The notes under the pieces are model-generated. The model saw only the letters and a list, made by a program, of their open reading frames with translations, did not search any database and had not been told where the DNA came from. A stretch of DNA of 64,000 nt from Desulfocapsaceae bacterium (GTDB taxonomy: Bacteria; Desulfobacterota; Desulfobulbia; Desulfobulbales; Desulfocapsaceae). This document shows, piece after piece, positions 8,725-17,079 of this stretch. Made by a program: the position numbers and the translations under genes. Every line of letters starts with the position of its first letter. The first letter of the stretch is position 1. The DNA is taken from the NCBI GenBank assembly GCA_031292275.1, contig JARLHL010000047.1:1-64000 (forward strand), written 5' to 3'.

Positions 8725-9678
8725 TCAGGCGATGAGGTTCAGGCCGCTGGCCAGTGATTTGTCTGATAATTCCTTTAGGTGGGCCCTCTGGACTGCGGCG
8801 ACAATGGTTCCTATCTTCTCCGACAGCGCCCTGGTCACGAGGTCGAATTTGACCCCGCAGATATATTCAGTTCCCTTTTTACCCCGGATTTTGGAGAGGT
8901 GCCGGATATTGCCATTGAGACGGACCACCATCATGCCATCTTGAATGAATTCGAAGGTCCTGGTCTCGTTGACCAGAAAACATTCCTGCTGCTGTTTTTT
9001 GATAGAAAAGGAGAGGCCGCTGACGCTGATGTCGACGATTTTCGCCCTCACGGATTCCCGCTTCCTTTTGCCCATCACCAGTATTTCCAGATCCATTTTT
9101 TTCGGAACCTTGGCGCGAAATTCTCTGGCGCCCCGGACCACTCGTCCGATCACCGGGAAGGCGAGCCGGAGGACCGGCAACTCCCGAACCTGGGCTAGAT
9201 CCTGGAAAAATGTTCCGAGTTCAACGGCATAGCTGCTGGTAAATACGCGCAGAAGAATGTGGTTTGTGCCGCGTATATTAAGGTTTCCGATCCCCGGTTC
9301 CAGAGGAAGAGAGATGATGTGCGTCATGCTCTTCAGGTAGTCTCCTGTGGTATATTCCGGCTCCATCATGACTGTCTCGCCGCCAATATCGGTGGGAATA
9401 GGATCAGGAAGGTCGTCATGGATTCTGCTGAAGTAGACCCTCGCCTCGTTGTTGAGTTCGACTTCGATGACCTTTTCATCGAAAAGTGCGGTCTGGAGAT
9501 AGGGGAGGATATCGACAGCCTGATAGAAGATATTTCCTTCCTGCAGGAGGCCTTCAATGTCCCGGTCGGGAGAGGCCATTGCGGGAAAGAAGAGTGACAG
9601 GCTCTTCCGCACAGGTTCAACCGCTGAATGTTTTACACTGTCTTCCATGCGTCCAAGATGGGGTGTCCGGCGCTGCAT
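8725..9678 (-). CDS. PilZ domain protein (putative c-di-GMP receptor)
   Basis: About 317 residues. The C-terminal PilZ domain shows an arginine-rich entry (REFRAKVPKKMDLEIL) and the signature DISVSGLSF (D-x-S-x-x-G), the two halves of the c-di-GMP binding site. The canonical RxxxR spacing is present as R-E-F-R-A-K, so the fit is imperfect. The N-terminal about 170 residues resemble the YcgR-type beta-barrel half (a VYFSRIHDDLPDPIPTDIGGE-type segment). It probably binds c-di-GMP and modulates motility or exopolysaccharide. The start is uncertain: TTG 9714, ATG 9678 or ATG 9648, all without a strong ribosome site. It lies downstream of the arginase-like gene on the same strand but is separated by a terminator. 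Confidence 0.75.
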   Translation of the reverse strand: MQRRTPHLGRMEDSVKHSAVEPVRKSLSLFFPAMASPDRDIEGLLQEGNIFYQAVDILPYLQTALFDEKVIEVELNNEARVYFSRIHDDLPDPIPTDIGGETVMMEPEYTTGDYLKSMTHIISLPLEPGIGNLNIRGTNHILLRVFTSSYAVELGTFFQDLAQVRELPVLRLAFPVIGRVVRGAREFRAKVPKKMDLEILVMGKRKRESVRAKIVDISVSGLSFSIKKQQQECFLVNETRTFEFIQDGMMVVRLNGNIRHLSKIRGKKGTEYICGVKFDLVTRALSEKIGTIVAAVQRAHLKELSDKSLASGLNLIA

Positions 9679-9773
9679 CTTGCCAGGATCAAAATGTATA
9701 CGGGCGGTGGGCAACCGCTACAGGGGGATCTATTCCAGGATATCTCATTGGGGATCAAATAGAAAGGGGACAG

Positions 9774-9800
9774 TAAAAAAATCCCTGCAGACCAGCAGGG
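9774..9800 (-). terminator. Rho-independent terminator of the arginase-like gene
   Basis: On the minus strand, CCCTGC-TGGTCT-GCAGGG forms a six-base G+C-rich stem with a six-base loop, followed by A and then seven T. This is a good intrinsic terminator about 180 bases after the arginase-like stop codon. It separates that gene from the PilZ gene. Confidence 0.75.
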
Positions 9801-9854
9801 GAAATTACTTGAAAAGATGAAACCGTACGGTCTCAGAAAAGCGGGGAGCAGGGT

Positions 9855-9903
9855 CTCCGGGTGCTGGCGAGAACGTTTCGTGGTGGAAGAAGGACACCCG
9901 GAG
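9855..9903 (-). other. stem-loop in the 3' region of the arginase-like gene
   Basis: Perfect nine-base arms CTCCGGGTG (9855-9863) and CACCCGGAG (9895-9903) enclose a 31-base loop. It lies between the gene stop and the terminator, so it would be transcribed with the gene. Confidence 0.5.
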
Positions 9904-9926
9904 GTCTCTCGTAGTCCCTACGGTGA

Positions 9927-9966
9927 TCCCACTCTGACCCCAAGAGGATATGAGGACAGAGTGGGA
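9927..9966 (-). other. stem-loop immediately after the arginase-like gene
   Basis: Perfect ten-base arms TCCCACTCTG (9927-9936) and CAGAGTGGGA (9957-9966) enclose a 20-base loop, starting 14 bases after the stop codon of the minus-strand gene. There is no T run, so it is not itself a standard terminator. Confidence 0.55.
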
Positions 9967-9979
9967 GGGCAGGCGGGCT

Positions 9980-10825
9980 CTAGCGGGAGAAGATCATACT
10001 GAGAACACGATAGACGAGTTTTGCCGCCAGATAGTCAGGCGCCGTATTCCCGCGCCGGGGCAGCAGGCCTACGATATCCAGTCCAACGATCTTTTTTTCC
10101 AGCGCCACCTGCCCGATAAGGCGGGTGAGCATATACCAGTCTATGCCTCCCGGTTCCGGCTTGGCGACGGACGGCATTGAGGAGGGATCCAGAATATTGA
10201 GATTGATGCTGAGATAGACTCTGTCGGACAGGATATCCAGGGCGTCGTTGGCGGCATTTATCCCGTGGCGGAAGAGATCGCGGGAGAAGACTACTCGATC
10301 CGGGTGGGTTTGGGTCCGCTCAACCCGTTCGAGCCCGCGGATGCCGATCTGGACAGAGGGGCAGATTTTATTCACCTCGGTCATGATGTTTACAGGGGTG
10401 AGTTCCGGGGTGTCTGAAGGCATCAGATTGGCGTGGGCACCCAGGTGCAGGACGCTGAGGTTTCGGTATTTGTCCAGGGCGCCCTGGACAAGTCCCAGGC
10501 TCACCATGCTGCTGCCGCTCAGACCGACCACGGTTTTATCATTGCGGAAATGGAGGACGGACTGTTGCTGGACCGCGGTCACCATCTCGGTGGGCGAGTC
10601 CGGGCATTGCAGTGGCGGCATGGTGCAGATGCCCTGCAGATAGACTTCGCTGTCGGTTTCATGGTCATAGAGGAAGAGAGATGTGGAGGCATCCAGGATT
10701 GCCTGGGGGGCGTGATCGGACTCCTCGGTGATCTTGCTGTACGGTATCGGCAGAATCACTATTTTCGATTGGGGCAGCTCCCGGTATTTAGAGGGGAGAT
10801 TTGCGAATTGTAATGTGCTTGTCAA
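9980..10825 (-). CDS. arginase/agmatinase-fold pseudoenzyme lacking metal ligands
   Basis: A 281-residue protein of arginase/agmatinase size and motif order, but with the binuclear Mn site degraded. The GGDHS loop is GLSGSS (101-106, His lost). The DAHxD motif is GAHAN (129-133; only His131 kept). The SxDxDxxDP motif is SINLNILDP (206-214; both metal Asp are Asn). The PxxxxPEPGG loop survives as PSVAKPEPGG. Ureohydrolase activity is therefore unlikely; a binding or regulatory role, or different chemistry, is more plausible. The start is TTG 10825, preceded by AGGAG at seven bases, with a strong sigma-70 promoter about 150 bases further up. An intact promoter, ribosome site and terminator argue that it is expressed and not a decaying pseudogene. 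Family assignment is firm; function unknown. Confidence 0.82.
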   Translation of the reverse strand: MTSTLQFANLPSKYRELPQSKIVILPIPYSKITEESDHAPQAILDASTSLFLYDHETDSEVYLQGICTMPPLQCPDSPTEMVTAVQQQSVLHFRNDKTVVGLSGSSMVSLGLVQGALDKYRNLSVLHLGAHANLMPSDTPELTPVNIMTEVNKICPSVQIGIRGLERVERTQTHPDRVVFSRDLFRHGINAANDALDILSDRVYLSINLNILDPSSMPSVAKPEPGGIDWYMLTRLIGQVALEKKIVGLDIVGLLPRRGNTAPDYLAAKLVYRVLSMIFSR

Positions 10826-10979
10826 GGTGGTGCTCCTATAGTCGGGTCACTCTGCCGACCGTATGGACGATGATGCTGCTCGATGCATAAAAATCATCGT
10901 CATCTGATTTTTCATTGTCCTGATCCCGTGGGGCTGAGCAGGATTCCTTTACAGACATATTTCCTGGTTCCTGGAAAAA

Positions 10980-11008
10980 ATATTAGACGTTTACTTGATT
11001 TATAACAA
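10980..11008 (-). promoter_or_regulatory. sigma-70 promoter for the arginase-like gene
   Basis: On the minus strand TTGTTA (11003-11008) and TAATAT (10980-10985) are separated by exactly 17 bases. Transcription would begin near 10973, leaving a leader of about 148 bases before the TTG start at 10825. Confidence 0.6.
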
Positions 11009-11054
11009 GATGAAAATGCCTGTAGTGTGTAGGAAATGTATCTTTCATGTAATT

Positions 11055-11243
11055 TTAAAATTCAAATAATTCCTGATTGCCGGCGAAACCCAGGCAGCCA
11101 GGTCCTGTTCCGGGCGGAACAATCCAGACGTCCCCTGCTGCTGCGGTCTTTTTGATCGTAAAAGGGCTGAGAAAAGTGTCTGACCCAGGGCGGAAATCCA
11201 GATCAATCTGTCTCATTGTCTTCAGATATGGTACATTGCTCAT
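11055..11243 (-). CDS. possible small protein of 62 residues, doubtful
   Basis: The frame reads MSNVPYLKTMRQIDLDF at the start and ends GCLGFAGNQELFEF, with third-position G/C choices not unlike real genes in the second half. No family is recognised and no good ribosome site is visible. It sits upstream of, and in the same direction as, the arginase-like gene's promoter. It may be a chance frame. Confidence 0.2.
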   Translation of the reverse strand: MSNVPYLKTMRQIDLDFRPGSDTFLSPFTIKKTAAAGDVWIVPPGTGPGCLGFAGNQELFEF

Positions 11244-11314
11244 CCGAAGAAGTGAAGCGGGCAGGCAGGAAAATCGCCCGCCGGTCCGTCTTTCCGATAT
11301 CCCTACGGTGAATT

Positions 11315-12601
11315 ATGAATTCGTTGATACTTGACCCAATTGCCAGGGTGGATGGGAGTATTACTTTGCCCGGATCAAAGAGCGTCTCCAACCGGGTCCT
11401 GCTGCTGGCGGCCCTGGCCCGGGGGACCACGGTGCTGACCAATCTGCTCGATTCGGATGATATCAGGCACATGCTGGCGGCCTTGGCCTCCCTGCACGTG
11501 AGCTGTACCCTACTAAATCAGGACAAGACCTGCTGCGAGATCAGGGGGCTGGGTGGCCCCTTTGGCCCGAGCCGGGACGAAGAACTCTATCTGGGGAACG
11601 CCGGGACCGCCATGCGGCCGCTGTGCGCCGCCCTCTGTCTGGGCAGGGGGCAGTATATCCTTACCGGAGAGCCGCGCATGGAAGAGCGCCCCATCGGTGA
11701 TCTTGTGGATGCCCTCAGGCAGGCGGGGGCCCGCATCGACTATCTGAAGCGGGACGGGTACCCGCCGCTCAGGATCGCGGCAGGTGGTCTTGCGGGCGGC
11801 GGGGTCGCCATCGACGGCCGGGTTTCCAGTCAGTTTCTGACCGCCTTTCTGATGGCGGCACCCCTGGCGGCGGCCGATTGTTCCATCGCAATCAAAGGTG
11901 ATCTGGTCTCAAAACCCTATGTCGATATCACCCTGAAGATAATGGCTGCCTTCGGCGTCCGGGTCGAGAACCGGGACTTCAGGCATTTCATCGTCAAGGG
12001 CGGGCAGCAGTACCGGAGCCCGGGGCACTTTCTGGTGGAGGGTGATGCCTCCTCCGCCTCGTATTTCCTGGCGGCGGCGGCCATCAGAGGGGGAAAGATC
12101 CGGGTCAATGGGGTGGGGCGGGGATCCCTGCAGGGGGACGTGCGCTTTGCCGATGTGCTTGCGGCCATGGGGGCGAAGATCACCTGGGGCGATGACTATA
12201 TCGAGGCCGAACGGGGCCGGCTGCGGGGGGTGGATATGGATATGAACCACATTCCCGATGCGGCCATGACCATTGCCACCACCGCCCTGTTTGCCCAGGG
12301 CGCCACCACGATCCGCAATGTGGGGAACTGGCGGGTGAAGGAGACCGACAGGCTGGCCGCTATGGCCACCGAACTGCGCAAGGTCGGGGCTGTGGTCGAA
12401 GAGGGGGCGGACTTCATTCGCATAGAGCCGCCTGAGCGGCTCCTGCCCGCGGCCATTGACACCTATAACGATCATCGTATGGCCATGTGTTTTTCGCTGG
12501 CAGCCCTGGGGCCGGCGCCGATCACCATCAATGATCCGGGCTGTACCTCCAAGACCTTCCCAGATTATTTTGAACAGTTCAAGAAACTTGCCGTGAAATA
12601 G
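11315..12601 (+). CDS. aroA: 3-phosphoshikimate 1-carboxyvinyltransferase (EPSP synthase)
   Basis: Cytoplasmic enzyme of the shikimate pathway that joins phosphoenolpyruvate to shikimate 3-phosphate. At 428 residues it has the usual length. The substrate-binding motif [10 protein letters not shown] is near residue 18. [17 protein letters not shown], the EPSP signature, is near residue 90. [31 protein letters not shown] and the C-terminal signature [15 protein letters not shown], with YNDHRMAM later, are all present. The motif pattern is the class I type. The start follows GGTGA by three bases. It converges with cimA, and a large terminator hairpin lies at 12609-12660. No other shikimate gene is in the window. 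Confidence 0.96.
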   Translation: MNSLILDPIARVDGSITLPGSKSVSNRVLLLAALARGTTVLTNLLDSDDIRHMLAALASLHVSCTLLNQDKTCCEIRGLGGPFGPSRDEELYLGNAGTAMRPLCAALCLGRGQYILTGEPRMEERPIGDLVDALRQAGARIDYLKRDGYPPLRIAAGGLAGGGVAIDGRVSSQFLTAFLMAAPLAAADCSIAIKGDLVSKPYVDITLKIMAAFGVRVENRDFRHFIVKGGQQYRSPGHFLVEGDASSASYFLAAAAIRGGKIRVNGVGRGSLQGDVRFADVLAAMGAKITWGDDYIEAERGRLRGVDMDMNHIPDAAMTIATTALFAQGATTIRNVGNWRVKETDRLAAMATELRKVGAVVEEGADFIRIEPPERLLPAAIDTYNDHRMAMCFSLAALGPAPITINDPGCTSKTFPDYFEQFKKLAVK

Positions 12602-12608
12602 GGGCTGG

Positions 12609-12660
12609 GCAGCAGCCGGCGCCCTCTCAGGTCTCAGGGGGCGCCCGGCTGCTGCTTTTT
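12609..12660 (+). terminator. strong terminator of aroA, built partly from the end of cimA
   Basis: Eleven-base perfect arms GCAGCAGCCGG (12609-12619) and CCGGCTGCTGC (12645-12655) are extended inward by more G+C pairs and followed by six T. The right arm is the last coding codons of cimA (GlnGlnProGly region) on the opposite strand. Confidence 0.85.
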
Positions 12661-14247
12661 TCTGTCGTCTTCCTTCATCAGCTTATACGTGATGCTGTCC
12701 ACCATGGCCTGCCAGCTGGCCTCAATGATGTTCACCGACACGCCGACCGTGCCCCAGTTGCACAGTTTATCCTTGCTCTCGACCAGGACCCTGACCTTGG
12801 CGGCGGTGCCGTGCTGGCCTGAGAGGACCCGGACCTTATAATCGGACAGCTCCATCTCGTCGAGGCAGGGATAAAAGCGGACCAGGGCCTTGCGCAGCGC
12901 ACGGTCCAGGGCATTGACCGGGCCGTCGCCCATGGCGGCGGTATGGACCTCATCGCCATTGACGGAGAGGCGGATGGTTGCCTCGGTGAGCGGCGCCTTG
13001 TCCATCCGGTATTTGTTGCTCATTACCCGGAAGCCTTCCAGCTTGAAATAGTTCCGATGCAGTCCCAGGGCCCTGCGCATCAGCAGCTCAAAGCTGGCCT
13101 CAGCCCCTTCATACTGGTACCCCTGATTTTCCAAGTCCTTGAGCTCGCTGATGATCGTTGACAGGGCCGGATCGCCGAGATCCAGCTTCAGACCCCATTT
13201 TTTGGCTTTGTGCAGGACGTTGGAGCGACCGGACTGGTCCGAGATCAATACCCGGCGGATATTGCCGACCTTGTCCGGTTCAATGTGTTCGTAGGTCAGC
13301 GGGTTGCGCTGCACGGCGCTGACATGGATGCCGCCTTTATGGGCAAAGGCCGATTCGCCGACATAGGGCTGGAACCGGTTGTGGTGGAGGTTTGCCAGCT
13401 CGTCGACAAGCCGGGAGGTGCCGTAGAGCCGGTCGATGTGCTTTCTGACCTCGCAGTCGTATCCCATTTTGAAGACCAGGGCCGGGATGATGGAGGTCAG
13501 GTTGGCATTGCCGCATCGCTCTCCGTAGCCGTTGATGGTCCCCTGAACGTGATCCACGCCCAGCGACAGGGCGAGCAGGGAGTTGGCTACGGCAGTTTCC
13601 GAATCGTTATGGGCGTGGATACCTAGTTTGACCGGACGCGGGTTCTTCTCCATCTGCTGCCGGACATCCTCGATTATGGTGGGGATCTCGTGGGGCAGGG
13701 TGCCGCCGTTGGTATCGCAGAGGATGATGGTGTCGGCACCGCCTGCCACTGCCCGGTCCAGGGTCGCCATGGCGTATTCCCGGTTGTTCTTGTAGCCGTC
13801 GAAGAAATGCTCGGCGTCATAGAAGAGGCGCCGGACATAGCTTCTGAGGTAGCTCAGCGTATCCTGAATGATGAGCAGATTCTCATCCAGGGCGATATGC
13901 AGGGCATCATGGACATGGATATCCCAGCTTTTTCCAAAGATAGTGACAACCGGGGTCCTGGCATCAAGCAGGGCCTGGAGATTCGGATCTCTGGAAGGGG
14001 GATTCTGAAAATGTCGGGTGGAACCAAATGCCGCTAATTGGGCATGTTTCAACTCAACACCTTGCATTTGTTTGAAATATTCGACAGAAACAGGGTTTGA
14101 TCCCGGCCAGCCTCCCTCAATGAAGTCAATGCCGAATCTGTCCAGGGCATGGGTGATCTTGATCTTGTCGTCGGCGGACAGATTGAAATTTTCTGACTGG
14201 GTTCCGTCACGAAGCGTCGTGTCGTAAATCTCTATTATTCGACCCAT
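12634..14247 (-). CDS. cimA: (R)-citramalate synthase
   Basis: Condenses pyruvate and acetyl-CoA to (R)-citramalate, the threonine-independent entry to isoleucine. At 537 residues it is the long CimA type, distinct from LeuA. The N-terminal HMGL-like TIM barrel begins IEIYDTTLRDGTQSENFNLS (residues 5-24; the metal-binding Asp is in DTTLRDG), with DFIEGGWPGSNP (the citramalate-type GGWPG), ILCDTNGG and GIHAHNDSETAVANSL. The C-terminal third (about 405-530) is the LeuA dimerisation/regulatory domain, the likely site of feedback control by isoleucine. The start follows a GAGG sequence. The 3' end overlaps the aroA terminator stem. It could feed the LeuCD-like pair at 38998-40730. Confidence 0.95.
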   Translation of the reverse strand: MGRIIEIYDTTLRDGTQSENFNLSADDKIKITHALDRFGIDFIEGGWPGSNPVSVEYFKQMQGVELKHAQLAAFGSTRHFQNPPSRDPNLQALLDARTPVVTIFGKSWDIHVHDALHIALDENLLIIQDTLSYLRSYVRRLFYDAEHFFDGYKNNREYAMATLDRAVAGGADTIILCDTNGGTLPHEIPTIIEDVRQQMEKNPRPVKLGIHAHNDSETAVANSLLALSLGVDHVQGTINGYGERCGNANLTSIIPALVFKMGYDCEVRKHIDRLYGTSRLVDELANLHHNRFQPYVGESAFAHKGGIHVSAVQRNPLTYEHIEPDKVGNIRRVLISDQSGRSNVLHKAKKWGLKLDLGDPALSTIISELKDLENQGYQYEGAEASFELLMRRALGLHRNYFKLEGFRVMSNKYRMDKAPLTEATIRLSVNGDEVHTAAMGDGPVNALDRALRKALVRFYPCLDEMELSDYKVRVLSGQHGTAAKVRVLVESKDKLCNWGTVGVSVNIIEASWQAMVDSITYKLMKEDDRKKQQPGAP

Positions 14248-14437
14248 GGTCGCCTCATTTCTCAGAGTATGGTGGTGTCAGGTCTATTATTCACGCCTAC
14301 AGGCGCAGGTTGAAGGATAATACTAAGGAAAATATTTCAAAAAGCAAATAGATTATCTTTGCCGCAAAAGAGAGACAGATTTATTGAATGCCGTTCTGTC
14401 GTTCAAAGGTCTCAAACCGTTGCAAACGGATGTCCCT

Positions 14438-15424
14438 CTATGATTCGGCGATATTGAAAGAGAGGGCCTTCCTGAGCTGGCCGAGGAAGAACAGGCTCCA
14501 TACCAGGCCTGCAGGGGTCAGGGCTGCGAGCCACGACCAGCCAACGAAGTGCAGGGAGCGCAGTCCGGTGAAGAAGGCCCAGAGCCCCGGGCAGAGCGGC
14601 AGCAACAGCAGGCAGAGCCGGAGTTCAAAAAACAGCGGCCTGGTCTCAGGCCTGTGGTGCTGTTGAAAATATTCCTGTTGTTCAGGGACCTTGAGGAGCC
14701 TGAAAAATACGAGATGGATCAGCGCCCACTGGCTGAAGAGGGTGAAGACCACATCGGTGAGCCAGTGGGAGGCCGACATCATCCGGGCGATCCCCATAAG
14801 GGCGGTGAAGGCAAGAGCGCAAATCAGGCCGGCCCGGCCAAGCCAGTGCCTGCCGCCCTTCCCGAGTCCAGCCAGCAGGACATAGGCGAAGATGATGGAG
14901 ATGGATGCGGTGGCCGTATGCCCGCTGGGAAAGCTGCCCGTATAGGCGCCGCCGGTAAAAAAATGAGCGCCATCCTGGTACCACTCGGAAAAGGCCATCT
15001 GCTTTTGAAAGACTGAATCGGGCCTGGCCCTGCCCACGATCTGCTTGACGGTATGGGTGAACAGGAGGGCGCAGGAAAAGGCGCTTGTCAGCGTAAAACC
15101 GAATAATGGACGATATGCGGCCAGGAGAGTATGAAATTTTGAGCCGGTGCCATTGAATTTCCACAGGCAGGATGGAATATAGAGTAGAAAGGCGATAAGC
15201 AGCAGGGGATAGACGAAATCGCCGGCCCCGGGAAGAACGGCTCCGTTAAAGAGAGACCGGTTCATGAAATTTGCGAAGCAGTTTGACGGATGCGTCGAAA
15301 AATAGACGGTCAGCGAATAATCACGGGGGGTTAGGATGAGAAGGGCGATAAGCCCGCTGCAGAGGATGGCGAGCAGCTGCTGGAGGTCCCGTCGCGAAGA
15401 TTTCTTTTCAAGGTTTGGCTGCAT
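14438..15424 (-). CDS. PAP2-family membrane phosphatase
   Basis: Integral membrane lipid phosphatase of the type-2 phosphatidic acid phosphatase superfamily, about 328 residues with six or more hydrophobic helices. The three active-site motifs are visible: KQIVGRARP (KxxxxxxRP), PSGH, and SASHWLTDVV (SRxxxxxHxxxD variant with SASHWLTD). This supports dephosphorylation of a lipid phosphate such as undecaprenyl diphosphate, phosphatidate or a lipid A phosphate; which one is not clear. The segment ARPDSVFQKQMAFSEWYQDGAHFFTGG resembles the lipid A phosphatase-like branch. The start at 15424 is chosen over 15520 because the extra 32 residues are not hydrophobic and look non-coding; neither has a good ribosome site. 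Upstream of cimA on the same strand with a 190-base gap. Confidence 0.85.
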   Translation of the reverse strand: MQPNLEKKSSRRDLQQLLAILCSGLIALLILTPRDYSLTVYFSTHPSNCFANFMNRSLFNGAVLPGAGDFVYPLLLIAFLLYIPSCLWKFNGTGSKFHTLLAAYRPLFGFTLTSAFSCALLFTHTVKQIVGRARPDSVFQKQMAFSEWYQDGAHFFTGGAYTGSFPSGHTATASISIIFAYVLLAGLGKGGRHWLGRAGLICALAFTALMGIARMMSASHWLTDVVFTLFSQWALIHLVFFRLLKVPEQQEYFQQHHRPETRPLFFELRLCLLLLPLCPGLWAFFTGLRSLHFVGWSWLAALTPAGLVWSLFFLGQLRKALSFNIAES

Positions 15425-15834
15425 TGGTGTCGAATGGCATGTGCTGTCGATCCTGGGGGCTGTTGAAATACCCGTCTGTGCCGGGACCTTTGGCACAGAA
15501 AGCGACTGACACCATACCATACATTGCTCAGGAAGAAAATATAGGAGTCACTTGAGTATTTTTCTTTGAGGGCGCATCAGTCTATGATGAAAGAAATCCG
15601 CGGTTCGGGCCGTTGCATATACCCTGACAGCAGACAAAAAGGAGTATGGCCATCCCTGTCTCATTGATATCAAATAGATATGTAAACGATAGAGATTTGT
15701 ATAAAAAACGGTGCGGACAGCCGGCGGTGCTCCATTGGCTGGGAGAAGAGGTTTACCGGCCCGAGGCGAAGATCCTCTATGACTCTTCTCTGGCCCGGTA
15801 TCTGGCGGCGGGATGTCTGAGAACGCCTGCAGTC
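15425..15834. other. 410-base gap without a supported gene
   Basis: This lies between the PAP2 gene and the stop of the membrane protein gene (both minus strand). Short frames occur on both strands, but none has a ribosome site or recognisable product. I see no strong hairpin or promoter. Confidence 0.4.
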
Positions 15835-17079
15835 TCAACAGGCCGGAGGAGAAGGTGCTTCCCGTTGATTTTCAGGGATACCATGAAAGATATCCCTATA
15901 ACCTGTATACACCGAGAGGAGAACAATGGTGGCTAAGGGTATCCCCAGCAGGACCATGCACAGGATGGGAAGCAGGAGCGAGAGTATGTGGTCGGAGCCA
16001 AACAGGATTAGAAACAGGGTGTTCAGGGCTCCCCAGAGAAAAATAAAGACAAATCCCAGCAGGAGGCAGGCCAGACCGTAGATGCTGAAGGCGACGATAT
16101 TGGTCCGTATGGCCTTGAAACTCAGCAGAAGGCTTGCGAAAGCTGTCTGGTCATCGATGCCAGCAAGGCAGGGGGCGAAATAAAAGCACATGAACAGCGG
16201 AAGGGACAGAATCAGCACCAGAAAAAGACCGCCGAAAAAGAGGGAGGGGGTCTGCGACAGGGTGTTGATTGTCTCCGACGCCGGAGGATGGAGGGCCAGA
16301 GTAAAGGTCTGTCCGGTATACAGCTTCATCGCCACGACCTGGGCTGCCACGGTCAGCAGGGAAAAACAGCCGATACCCAGAAACTGAGGGAATTTGCGGC
16401 CAAAGCCGTTAAAGAGATGACCGAGCCGTAGCTGGTCCCTGTCATGCTGACGATTTGCTCCAAACATCATGCCGCCTAGAAAAACAGGAAAAACCGCGGC
16501 ATCCACCAGGCCGCCGTAGACGGGACTGAGAGCCACCGGCAGGATGAAGATGCCCAGCCAGAGGAGCATCATGGTCAGCCACCGGAGCTGTTGACCGAAA
16601 AACAGACTGAAGGCCTCCTTAATCCAGAACCAGCCATGTGAATTTGCCACCCTGACGGCCTCAAGAACTCTCTCAGGCTGGTCTTCATCATCGATTGGGG
16701 CAGGTGGCGCTTCTGGCGGTGGCTGTCGGGCCGAGATCTTTTCGGCCGGCACCAAAGGAGCTGCATTCTCAATCTCGTCCTCTCCGGCCTCCGGGGGGGG
16801 CTTGACGAGCGGGGAGGGGCTGGGGGGAGGGACGGCCGGCTCTGGTTCAGCCTCCATTATTTTTATCTGCAGACCGACCCGTTCCAGTTGATCGCGGTAT
16901 TTTTTTGCCTGTTCCCCGCTGACTCCCTGTTTAACAATGGATGGCCGACCGGAATATAATATTTTTGTGACCTTGTGTGAATCAATCTGGAGCAGCGAAA
17001 CCATCTTCGCAACGGTGTCGACATGTTTAAATCCAGTGTTTAATTTTCCGGTAAAAATAACGTGAAACCTTCTCTCCAT
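15835..17079 (-). CDS. BPSS1780-type multi-spanning membrane protein with an N-terminal soluble domain
   Basis: 414 residues. The first about 80 residues form a small soluble domain (FHVIFTGKLNTGFKHVDTVAKM and ILYSGRPSIVKQGVSGEQAKKY), which resembles the N-terminal domain found on some bacterial membrane proteins. A proline/glutamate-rich linker (about 80-135) follows. Six hydrophobic segments then match the BPSS1780 family, including GWFWIKEAFSLFF at the entry and the closing SVYTGYRDIFHG near the C-terminus. The molecular function of this family is unknown; it is an inner-membrane protein. ATG 17079 is preceded by a weak AGG. A single-gene unit. Confidence 0.75.
   Translation of the reverse strand: MERRFHVIFTGKLNTGFKHVDTVAKMVSLLQIDSHKVTKILYSGRPSIVKQGVSGEQAKKYRDQLERVGLQIKIMEAEPEPAVPPPSPSPLVKPPPEAGEDEIENAAPLVPAEKISARQPPPEAPPAPIDDEDQPERVLEAVRVANSHGWFWIKEAFSLFFGQQLRWLTMMLLWLGIFILPVALSPVYGGLVDAAVFPVFLGGMMFGANRQHDRDQLRLGHLFNGFGRKFPQFLGIGCFSLLTVAAQVVAMKLYTGQTFTLALHPPASETINTLSQTPSLFFGGLFLVLILSLPLFMCFYFAPCLAGIDDQTAFASLLLSFKAIRTNIVAFSIYGLACLLLGFVFIFLWGALNTLFLILFGSDHILSLLLPILCMVLLGIPLATIVLLSVYTGYRDIFHGIPENQREAPSPPAC

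Larger units (their letters stand above)
9679..9979 (-). other. 301-base gap with three stem-loops
   Basis: No gene-like frame is present. Read on the minus strand from the arginase-like stop, it holds two large stem-loops, 9927-9966 (ten-base perfect arms) and 9855-9903 (nine-base perfect arms). A Rho-independent terminator at 9774-9800 follows. The rest up to the PilZ start is featureless. Confidence 0.6.
10826..11314. other. divergent intergenic region upstream of aroA
   Basis: This 489-base region lies between the minus-strand arginase-like gene and aroA. It holds a minus-strand promoter at 10980-11008. A small minus-strand frame at 11055-11243 is doubtful. I see no clear promoter for aroA and no riboswitch I can name. 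The first 230 bases are A+T-rich compared with the surroundings. Confidence 0.5.

Noticed and set aside
9486-9820. Plus-strand open frames over the PilZ gene start
   Set aside because: They mirror the minus-strand gene and its terminator; no ribosome site or domain.
11155-11215. TPP riboswitch-like GGGCTGAGA near aroA
   Set aside because: The CTGAGA-type box occurs, but the second conserved box and the overall fold are missing, and the gene context does not fit.
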